This document shows, piece by piece, positions 1-7,781 of a stretch of 64,000 nucleotides of DNA (the stretch's first letter is position 1; the number at the start of each line of letters is the position of its first letter). The notes beneath the pieces were generated by a model that was not told the origin of the DNA, ran no database searches, and saw only the letters and a list, made by a program, of their open reading frames with translations. Made by a program: the position numbers and the translations under genes. The stretch covers positions 682,001 through 746,000 of the forward strand of contig BGKB01000021.1 of NCBI GenBank assembly GCA_003116975.1, given 5' to 3'. The stretch comes from Aurantiochytrium sp. KH105. Taxonomy: Eukaryota; Sar; Bigyra; Thraustochytrida; Thraustochytriidae.

Positions 1-645
1 CGGCGTCTCGCGCTCCGTAGCGGACTCCGCGGCAGAGTCCGTGGCAAGAAGCTGGGACATAAGATTCGGATTACCAACTTCCTTAGAGAGCAGCGTGGAC
101 TTGAAGATATCGAACGCCTCATGCGTGTCATCGCCAAAGTAGGTCCAGGGTTCGATGAATCTGGGCTGGAAAATCCAGGGGACGCCGCCCGCAGATCTGG
201 TTGCTTGAGACGTTCTCACCACTGAAGACCTGAAAGGGGGCGGCACGGCTACGGCTCCAGTTCCGCTTGAAACCATCGCGGCAATCTCGCGTGCGCGAAG
301 TTCGCTCGTTCGTTCACGCGCGGCGACAGGTGGAGCGACGTGCGCCACGTCACCGTCAAACCACTTGTAAATCGTGCGGTTGTCGCGTTCACTTACGGCA
401 CCGAGAAGCATTACCTTTTTACGACTAAAGTTTACTTCAAGTTCGTCCGCACGCGCGACGAATGCATCAACTTCATCGGCGGAGAGTCGCTCGATCCACG
501 GAGAATTGACCCTGGCGAGCAGTTCCTTTCTTCCCCACCCCTCCATGGCTTCGAGCTCCTCGTCCGGTACAGGCACCAGGAAAGGCGCACCGACGCCATC
601 CTGGGGTCGGACGCCAGTGTCACGAGCGCGCGCGCCCTCCGCCAT
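1..645 (-). CDS. Repeat-encoded protein, copy 1 (partial, possibly gag-like)
   Basis: An open frame starts at the ATG at 645 and runs leftwards for 215 codons to the window edge without a stop. It is nearly identical to the reading frame at 2277-3030, with a few substitutions. The protein is acidic at the N-terminus, with an Ala/Arg/Glu-rich middle and a Trp/Phe-rich stretch near residues 160-185. I recognise no named domain. Being one of two direct copies beside an assembly gap, with a CTTT-repeat leader, suggests a retroelement gag-like protein, but no zinc knuckle, protease or reverse transcriptase is visible because the downstream part lies off the window. A recently duplicated host gene is the alternative. 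Confidence 0.4.
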   Translation of the reverse strand, partial: MAEGARARDTGVRPQDGVGAPFLVPVPDEELEAMEGWGRKELLARVNSPWIERLSADEVDAFVARADELEVNFSRKKVMLLGAVSERDNRTIYKWFDGDVAHVAPPVAARERTSELRAREIAAMVSSGTGAVAVPPPFRSSVVRTSQATRSAGGVPWIFQPRFIEPWTYFGDDTHEAFDIFKSTLLSKEVGNPNLMSQLLATDSAAESATERETP

Positions 646-1020
646 GGCTCAATGGCTGCTTGTTTGCAATTTGCTGACCAGACTTTCCTTCTTTCTTTCT
701 TTCTTTCTCTGCTGTCCTTTAGGCCTTTTACAACGAGTAAATTTGTATTTGCGCCTGCCGACGCTTTCCACGATCCTGGTGCAGTCCATCAGAGTGTCTT
801 TGATGCCTTGCAGTGAGGCTGCGCTCGTCGAGTAGCGTGCGATGAGACGCACTTTGGAATGGAGACTGTGATTGTTGTCTGCCCGTCCCCAGAAGAAGCG
901 TTTGCTGAAGCCGACTGCGAGTTCGTTTTGCATTTAGAATTGGGTGTCAAAATCAAAGAGGCTGTATAGGTGTGTGTGGTTCGGGTTATTTCGTCAGTCT
1001 AGGCCTACTAGGTAAGTCGG
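646..1020. repeat. Leader of repeat copy 1
   Basis: This stretch, upstream of the copy-1 ORF start, matches 3031-3400 closely up to about position 925 and then more loosely to about 1000. It contains a short CTTT run (about 684-706) and a conserved block with a minus-strand open frame (649-933). It would correspond to the 5' leader or LTR side of the element. No clean terminal repeat or primer-binding site could be identified. Confidence 0.55.
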
Positions 1021-1353
1021 TTCGGTGGCAGGACGAAGTCATCGCGACGAGTGTTATATAAGGGCTGTGGCGTCTCCTCTACCATACTAGGTAGGCAAAA
1101 AGGGGGCTGTTGCAACTTCGTCGTATGCCGAATGCCGACGCAAAGTAAAGACAAGGGTACGAACGGCGACCCCTCCACCTTGTTAGAAAACAGCAACAAC
1201 AAATTATTTTCATTATGCCTTGTCGATTCGGCCCGTGATCTGTCTAACAGACACAAGTCCTTTTGGTGGTTGGCCTCGTGAAGTGTCACGATCGACGGCA
1301 ACAGTGCGGTGCAAGGTCGGGAGTACCTTGCCTCGCATTGACTATGGTAAACT
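1021..1353. other. Non-repeated stretch before the gap
   Basis: About 330 bases between repeat copy 1 and the run of N. No convincing gene was seen. It holds a TATATAA-like motif near 1053, also found near 3481 upstream of the virus-like island. Long ORFs that enter the N run are artefacts. Confidence 0.4.
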
Positions 1354-2276
1354 NNNNNNNNNNNNNNNNNNNNNNNNNNNNNNNNNNNNNNNNNNNNNNN
1401 NNNNNNNNNNNNNNNNNNNNNNNNNNNNNNNNNNNNNNNNNNNNNNNNNNNNNNNNNNNNNNNNNNNNNNNNNNNNNNNNNNNNNNNNNNNNNNNNNNNN
1501 NNNNNNNNNNNNNNNNNNNNNNNNNNNNNNNNNNNNNNNNNNNNNNNNNNNNNNNNNNNNNNNNNNNNNNNNNNNNNNNNNNNNNNNNNNNNNNNNNNNN
1601 NNNNNNNNNNNNNNNNNNNNNNNNNNNNNNNNNNNNNNNNNNNNNNNNNNNNNNNNNNNNNNNNNNNNNNNNNNNNNNNNNNNNNNNNNNNNNNNNNNNN
1701 NNNNNNNNNNNNNNNNNNNNNNNNNNNNNNNNNNNNNNNNNNNNNNNNNNNNNNNNNNNNNNNNNNNNNNNNNNNNNNNNNNNNNNNNNNNNNNNNNNNN
1801 NNNNNNNNNNNNNNNNNNNNNNNNNNNNNNNNNNNNNNNNNNNNNNNNNNNNNNNNNNNNNNNNNNNNNNNNNNNNNNNNNNNNNNNNNNNNNNNNNNNN
1901 NNNNNNNNNNNNNNNNNNNNNNNNNNNNNNNNNNNNNNNNNNNNNNNNNNNNNNNNNNNNNNNNNNNNNNNNNNNNNNNNNNNNNNNNNNNNNNNNNNNN
2001 NNNNNNNNNNNNNNNNNNNNNNNNNNNNNNNNNNNNNNNNNNNNNNNNNNNNNNNNNNNNNNNNNNNNNNNNNNNNNNNNNNNNNNNNNNNNNNNNNNNN
2101 NNNNNNNNNNNNNNNNNNNNNNNNNNNNNNNNNNNNNNNNNNNNNNNNNNNNNNNNNNNNNNNNNNNNNNNNNNNNNNNNNNNNNNNNNNNNNNNNNNNN
2201 NNNNNNNNNNNNNNNNNNNNNNNNNNNNNNNNNNNNNNNNNNNNNNNNNNNNNNNNNNNNNNNNNNNNNNNNNNNN
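1354..2276. other. Assembly gap (923 N)
   Basis: An unbroken run of N lies between two direct copies of the same segment, so the gap probably results from the repeat and its true size is unknown. All reading frames crossing it are meaningless. Confidence 0.99.
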
Positions 2277-3030
2277 TCTGATATTTGCACCCAAGAGTCA
2301 CGGAATCCTGCGAAAGATGTTCGATGACCGGGTGGAGGCCGTGGGCGAGAACGCGCTGGTGGTACGTCTGTGCCCAGGCCTGCACCGGCGTCTCGCGCTC
2401 CGTAGCGGACTCCGCGGCAGAGTCCGTGGCAAGATGTTGGGACATAAGATTCGGATTCCCAAATTCCTTAGAGAGCAGCGTGGACTTGAAGATATCGAAC
2501 GCCTCGTGCGTGTCATCGCCAAAGTAGGTCCAGGGTTCGATGAATCTGGGCTGGAAAATCCAGGGGACGCCGCCCGCAGATCTAGTTGCCTGAGACGTTC
2601 TCACCACTGAAGACCTGGAAGGGGGCGGCACGGCTACGGCTCCGGTTCCGCTGGAAACCATCGCGGCAATCTCGCGTGCGCGAACTTCGCTCGTCCGTTG
2701 CCGCGCGACTTCCGGGGGAGCGATGTACGCCACGTCGCTGTCGAACCACTTGTAAATCGTGCGGTTGTCGTCTCTTTGCACGGCACCGAGAAGCATTACC
2801 TTTTTACGACTAAAGTTTACTTCAAGTTCGTCCGCACGCGCGACGAATGCATCAACTTCATCAGCGGAGAGTCGCTCGATCCACGGAGAATTGACCCTGG
2901 CGAGCAGTTCCTCTTCCCCCCACCCCTCCATGGCTTCGAGCTCCTCGTCTGGTACAGGCACCAGGAAAGGCGCACCGACGCCATCCTGGGGTCGGACGCC
3001 AGTGTCACGAGCGCGCGCGCCCTCCGCCAT
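2277..3030 (-). CDS. Repeat-encoded protein, copy 2 (interrupted by gap)
   Basis: The ATG is at 3030. About 251 codons are readable before the frame enters the N run, so the C-terminus is missing. It is the second copy of the protein at 1-645 and extends about 36 codons further, with a segment rich in Gln, His and Leu (about residues 215-245) that could be the start of a gag-like helical region. No catalytic motif is visible. The leader upstream (3031-3400) is shared with copy 1. Gag-like retroelement protein is the best guess; an unassigned multicopy gene is the alternative. Confidence 0.45.
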
Positions 3031-3074
3031 GGCTCAATGGCTGCTTGTTTGCAATTTGCTGACCAGACTTTCCT

Positions 3075-3105
<31 letters not shown>

Positions 3106-3400
3106 CTGCCAGCCAGTCAGTTAGGCCTTTTACAACGAGTAAACTTGTGTTTGCGCCTGCCGACGCTTTCTACGATCCTGGTGCAGTCCATCAGAGTGTC
3201 TTTGATGCCTTGCAGTGAGGCTGCGCTCGTCGAGTAGCGTGCGATGAAACGCACTTTGGAATGGAGACTGTGATTGTTGTCTACCCGTCCCCAGAAGAAG
3301 CGTTTGCTGAAGCCGACTGCGAGTACGTTTTGCATCAAGATTCAGAGGTCAAGATCCAGGAGGGCGCAGGCGTGTGTGGTTAGGGTCGTTTCGACAGCCA
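3031..3400. repeat. Leader of repeat copy 2
   Basis: Direct repeat of 646-1000. The CTTT run here is longer (about 3068-3106) than in copy 1, so the copies have diverged at the microsatellite. Similarity fades near 3400, marking the approximate element boundary just before the virus-like island. Confidence 0.6.
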
Positions 3401-3477
3401 TAGACTGGTCCAATAGTTTGAGAGCAAGAGGAAGCCATAAATTGGTTCGTCAGTTTGAGAGCAAGAAGAACTGAAGT

Positions 3478-3490
3478 GTGTTATATAAAG
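3478..3490 (+). promoter_or_regulatory. Possible TATA box for the virus-like ORF
   Basis: A TTATATAAAG-type motif lies about 95 bases upstream of the ATG at 3582, at the junction between the repeat and the island. A similar motif occurs near 1053. Position and sequence fit a TATA element, but this is a motif match only. Confidence 0.3.
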
Positions 3491-3581
3491 TCACGATGTC
3501 TTTTGAGTAGAAAGAAAGAAGAAGACGCTGCAAACTCATTTAGTACATACAACGTTAAGCATAGCATAGTTGAGACGGAGC

Positions 3582-4157
3582 ATGCACGGCGTCAGCAGTA
3601 GTAGCCACTCCGGGACTCCATCTATTTCGTCTTCTTCCTCTCCATCGACAGGGCTCGGCGGCAGCAGCAGCAGCTCTTACCATGTCCCTTCTATTCGTAC
3701 CGTGTCTCTAGCAGATTCAAAGCCCTTGACTGTCGGACTTGTGACGCGACCTGATGGTAAGGCGTGGTGGAAGGTCGAGAGCTCTCTGCCTCGCATGCGT
3801 CCTAGCCCTCTCAAGTCTCTTACAATGGCAACGTCTTTCGCAAGTTCTTTTCCTGTGCGTTCGTATTTGATCGAACATGCTCTCCTGTCAATGATCGCTT
3901 TCAACGACCTTGCGCTTGGTCGTGCTCAGAAGTTCTTGATCGACGGCTGCGACTTTGTGTACTTTCTTGATGAAGGGGAGAAAATCACAGTTCCGCGTCT
4001 ACCACCTAGGGTGCGGATAAAGTTCTCACTGTGGGGCGAAAACAAGCACCCTATTTTCAAAGTTTGCGTGGTGGAGGGGCGCGGTAACAGCAGCGGCAAA
4101 CCCGAATTTCCAGCTGCATTGGGTGCAAAACGAAGACGTCGGAGCGGTAGTGAGTGA
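3582..4157 (+). CDS. Unassigned ORF in virus-like island
   Basis: A 191-aa frame starting at the first ATG (3582). The first 35 residues are Ser-rich. The core (about 40-170) is a mixed alpha/beta globular-looking region, and the C-terminus ends in a basic cluster (KRRRRS) that could be a nuclear localisation signal. I recognise no family. The stop is only 54 bases before the ATG of the TBP-like gene, a packing much tighter than elsewhere in the window, and base composition is visibly less GC-rich than in the neighbouring myosin genes. Context suggests a viral gene; function unknown. Confidence 0.5.
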   Translation: MHGVSSSSHSGTPSISSSSSPSTGLGGSSSSSYHVPSIRTVSLADSKPLTVGLVTRPDGKAWWKVESSLPRMRPSPLKSLTMATSFASSFPVRSYLIEHALLSMIAFNDLALGRAQKFLIDGCDFVYFLDEGEKITVPRLPPRVRIKFSLWGENKHPIFKVCVVEGRGNSSGKPEFPAALGAKRRRRSGSE

Positions 4158-4211
4158 AGTGATAGGTGGGTCGGCTAATCCATCAATCTATTGATTGACC
4201 AAGTGCGCGCG

Positions 4212-5407
4212 ATGGTGGTGGGAGCTCAGAGAGGCGCGCGTGACGGCGAGGGGGGTACGACCACTACTACGACAGCCACAACGCCGATCGCGATACCGCA
4301 CAAGACTAGTTTGACTCTCTTTCGATTCATCATTAAGGTCGACCTTCAGCTTGATGACTTTGCTCATCGCACGGTGAACTGTGTGCTGTCCACAGAGAGC
4401 AATTGGCGGTGCACATACTATGGTTCTGACTTCACCGTGAACATCTTTGCTGCAAAAAAGCTTCCTTACCCTGCTATCGTGTGCATGGCTTTCACAAAGG
4501 GAAAGAGCGAAGAGGACTTCCGGCGAGACTTTGTTGAACTATTCGGTGTGAGTGGAGACTGTGTGGGCAAGCCAACACTGGTGAACTGGGTTGAGAAATT
4601 CTACACGCCATATCGCCCACTCGATTTGGACGGTTTGTTTGCTACCTTGAATGCTGAGGCCGACACGTCTGTCTCCATGAGAAGAGGAAAGTCTATGGTG
4701 ACGGCAGTAGCACGTGAAGATCAAAGACGAGTTTCAGGGACTCGGGGTAGGCGTCCAAAGAGTGGCGTGAGAGGATACGGTAGCAGCAGCAGCAGCAGCA
4801 GCACCGGCGGCGGCGGTGATAACAAGGCCAGTGCTGCTCCTCGTACGGCCAATAAGATCCACTCCTATGACGCAGACGCTGCCAACTACCCAGAGGACAC
4901 GTGCTTCATTGTGAAGAACAACAGCAACGACAGCGACGGCATCAACATTGTGCGCGGTGGGGGAGAAGATGCTGCAGCTGGGACCTACGGGCAAAAGCCA
5001 GCCCTGTCGATGATCAGCAATCGTTCTGTGCGCTTGTGGTGCACCCTTTCCCACTTGATTTCAAGCTTGCCATCGAAATATTTACATCAGGAACGCTCAA
5101 TGTGGCAGGGATTCCAAGCCAAGAGTGTTTCGAGCGAGTGCAAGAGTACATTACGACGCGGTTGGCGCCGATGATGGCTCAGCACGCACTCTGTGATACG
5201 AGAGACGCCGAAGAAGGTGGTGACGAGTACGACAGCGACTCTCTCTTTTTTTTTAAAAATCAATCAATCAACAAGTCAAGTCAAGTCAAGTCAAGTCAAG
5301 TCAAGTCAAGTCAAACTAACAAATTTTGTATTTGTGTGCATACCAAACAGCTTGAAGCAGTGCATCTGCGACGTCATCGCGCTTTGCTGCAGTCACGCGC
5401 GACATGA
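4212..5407 (+). pseudogene. TATA-binding-protein-like gene, frameshifted
   Basis: Frame one runs from the ATG at 4212 to a stop at 5174. From about 5030 the recognisable signal continues in the frame offset by -1, which stays open to 5407. That second segment carries a strand pattern typical of a TBP lobe (hydrophobic strand, then IEIFTSGTLNVAG, then a helix with CFERVQEYI), with a Ser/Gly-rich linker before it (about 4780-4820). The N-terminal half (4310-4640) plausibly forms the first lobe but is weaker. Loss of one base near 5020-5045 explains the break; sequencing error or real decay are both possible. The tail reads into an AAGTC repeat and overlaps the antisense resolvase. The TBP-like assignment is from fold pattern only. 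Confidence 0.5.
5273..5314. repeat. AAGTC pentanucleotide repeat
   Basis: About eight tandem copies of AAGTC lie between the TBP-like frame and the 3' end of the resolvase on the opposite strand. The unit length is not a multiple of three, so any frame crossing it is unstable to repeat slippage. Confidence 0.9.
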
Positions 5408-5878
5408 ATTTGGGGAAGAGACTGTGTGCTTTTCCAACAGCAGCTCGCTTGTTCGCGGCGTGATTCTTTTTAGCGCCCTTGACAGACTTGCCGCTTTTCT
5501 TGCGAGAGAATTTACAGTTACCAGTGTTGAAGTGTGCTTTCACAGATCTCGGACTGACAAACTCGTAAGCAAAGTTGCTTCGGAAGCATACAGCTCCTAT
5601 CACGTGTTGGTGAGGAGCATTTTTCTCTTCATCTGCTCCTCCACAATGACCACGCGCGCTTGTTCGATCATGGCCTTTAGAGGTGACTCCTGGTGGAAGA
5701 AAAGCTTGAAAACGCGGGGAATGATCTCGGCCTCGTCTTTCATCGCCTTCATCGATGGCGCAAGAGATAGTTTGTCAGCAAAGACCACATCCTGGCCGTT
5801 CGCTTCGTAAAATGCTACACCAATGTTGACCACACCAACGTCGATGCTGAAGATGAGCGAGCTTGTTGGATCGCCCAT
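5316..5878 (-). pseudogene. Poxvirus A22/giant-virus-type Holliday junction resolvase, frameshifted
   Basis: The first true ATG is at 5878. Frame one ends at 5600. Frame two overlaps it at once (a GTG at 5603) and continues to 5316, about 187 aa in total, the usual size of viral A22-type resolvases. RuvC-fold acidic motifs are seen in order: SIDVGVVNIG near the N-terminus (catalytic Asp), VVIVEEQ mid-protein (catalytic Glu), and KRDDVADALLQAVWYAH at the C-terminus (paired Asp). The two frames join with loss of one base near 5600. These enzymes cleave branched DNA during viral genome maturation. The mitochondrial CCE1/Ydc2 family is the main alternative, but the neighbours favour a viral origin. 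Confidence 0.65.
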
Positions 5879-5919
5879 AGGGCGGGCACAAAATGTTACG
5901 CTACACAACACATAAACTC

Positions 5920-6234
5920 CTAGCAGATGAGGCAAGTGCCTTTCGCTGCACCCTCGCCGTTTGGTTTTGAAAGTTTCGTTAAATGATGCATGATCCCGTT
6001 TTCATTGCAGTTTTCTTCTTCTTCTTCTTCTTCTTCTTCTCCTTGTTTTTGATCTTCTTCTGCCGTTCCCTCTTCGATCGCTTCGAGGGGCACGAGATCA
6101 AAGCCGTTGTCTTCAAAGTATCGAATCTTTTTGCTTACTTTCGCTTTTCCTTCAAAATTAGAAAGATGGGCGACTGTGCTTGGAGTCCATTCATCTGCTT
6201 GTATCAAGCCTTGGAAATTGCGTAAGGCGGCGTG
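5920..6234 (-). pseudogene. Unassigned minus-strand ORF, apparently broken
   Basis: An open frame of roughly 100 codons lies just upstream of the resolvase on the same strand, about 40 bases from its ATG. It has no convincing ATG: the frame opens after a stop at about 6235, and the region before it reads coherently in another frame (about 6215-6275), suggesting a further frameshift. The N-terminal half is globular-looking (LSNFEGKAKVSKKIRYFEDN); the C-terminal half has a polyglutamate run from GAA/GAG repeats near 6013-6045. No family recognised. Its spacing suggests it belonged to the same viral gene cluster. Confidence 0.35.
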
Positions 6235-6279
6235 CTATCATTTCCTCTTCCGGCAGAATTTCATAAGAAAACCTGGCCG

Positions 6280-7677
6280 TTCAAACAAGCTTTTGCAGCG
6301 CTGAACGGGAGACTTGATCATTTGCTTTCCAAGTGCCCCCGCTTCGACCCAAGTGCTTCCGCTTCGACCCGAAGGAAAGAGCAAGATTGGGAACAGCCAG
6401 AAAGTTTTGGCTATCTCGCACAAGCAAGCCAGCAGACTTTCTTCATCCCAAATTCCATTGCGGTCTCACTCTTTACAAACGTGCATCTCTGCTATCATGC
6501 TCTTGATCAGCACTCCGAGGAGCTAGACCTTTGTATAAAAACGATTTGCCCTCGACGTCAACGATAAGCCTGTGCATTCTTCTCGTCCTCTGCCGTAATT
6601 GCGAGCTCTACAGTTGAAGAACGCTCGGGCTCCGCGCAGCGCAGACACCCTCGGTACCCCGCCTTTGCCCTGCCCTCGCGCCTTTGCTTGGCCTTACCTC
6701 ACGCCGAGAGAGGGGTACGCGGCGCAGTCCATGTCCCCGAGCGCGCTGTCGACCTTATGGCAGCTCTCCTCACGGCATCCTTGACGCGCGGTCATCGAGA
6801 CGACAGTGAGGTCTCCGGGACCCTCTCGAGCCGCTCCTAAAGGCTGAGGCTGGCCGCAGCCGACGTCACCAGCACCACCACCACCAGCAGCAGGAGGAGC
6901 CCGAGGAGGTCTCGCCCGGGCGCTCAGAAGCCGGAGCGGCGCGGCGCGGCGATGCACTTTATGCGGGCACTGCCTGCGTGCTTTACGCTGGTAGGCAGAC
7001 ACAGGCAGCGAAAAACACACGTTCGCCGTCCGCCGCTGCGGCCGCTCCGGCCGCTCCGGGCGCGGCGCGCAGGGAGGACGGGAGGGAGCCCCGGCCGCGA
7101 CGCGCGCAGAGGCGGCGCGGCGAGGCGGGAGAGGGCCCGCCGGCGGACGCGCGGCGGCGGAGAGCAGGCGTCGAGGCGGGCGAGCGAGGGTGCAGCCAGC
7201 TGCAGCGTGCGCAGGCCCGCTGGCAGCACGTGCCGCCCGGAGGCGCGCGCACACAAGCACACGGAGGATAGAGCAGTGTATAGGCAAAAGAATAAACAGA
7301 GTAGTAAGTAAGAAAACAGAAATATGGAGAGAGAAACACGGGGAGAGAGAGAGAAACAGGGAGAGAAAGAAAGAAAGAAGGAAGGAAAGAGGAAAGAAAG
7401 AAAGAAAGAAAGAAACAGAGAAGAAAAAGGATTGACGGGAAGCAGGCAGCAGAGCCAGAACGAGGCGCGCGTGCTGCACGCGCCGAGCGAGCGAGCGAGC
7501 GAGCGAGCAGCGGCGCGCAGGGCGGGCGAGGAGCGCGCGCGGAAGACGGGCGCCCGAGGGCGGGCGGCGCTGGGGATCGGCGCGCGGCCGCAAGCCTTCG
7601 GCGAAACGACCGGGTCTCTGGAGCGACTCGAGTGGACCCACGTGCACACGCGCCCCAGCACGCTCGCACGCCAAGAA

Positions 7678-7712
<35 letters not shown>

Positions 7713-7781
7713 GAGCGAGCAAGCAAGCAAGCAAAGCGAGCGAGCGAGCGAGCACACGGGGCCCAAGCTGTACGCAAGAAG
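6280..7781. other. Intergenic and 5' leader of the first myosin
   Basis: No gene supported. It holds a TATAAAA motif near 6534, a purine-rich GAAA/GAAG tract (about 7361-7430), GAGC repeats (about 7486-7510) and a long AAGC/GAGC array (about 7676-7755) ending about 25 bases before the myosin ATG. The long Leu/Ala/Arg-rich minus-strand ORFs here are translations of these repeats. Confidence 0.6.
7676..7755. repeat. AAGC/GAGC tetranucleotide array
   Basis: Tandem AAGC units interspersed with GAGC lie directly upstream of the myosin start codon, in its probable 5' untranslated leader. Confidence 0.9.

Noticed and set aside
1008-2327. Several long ORFs on both strands across the N run
   Set aside because: They consist mostly of N; only short flanks are real sequence.
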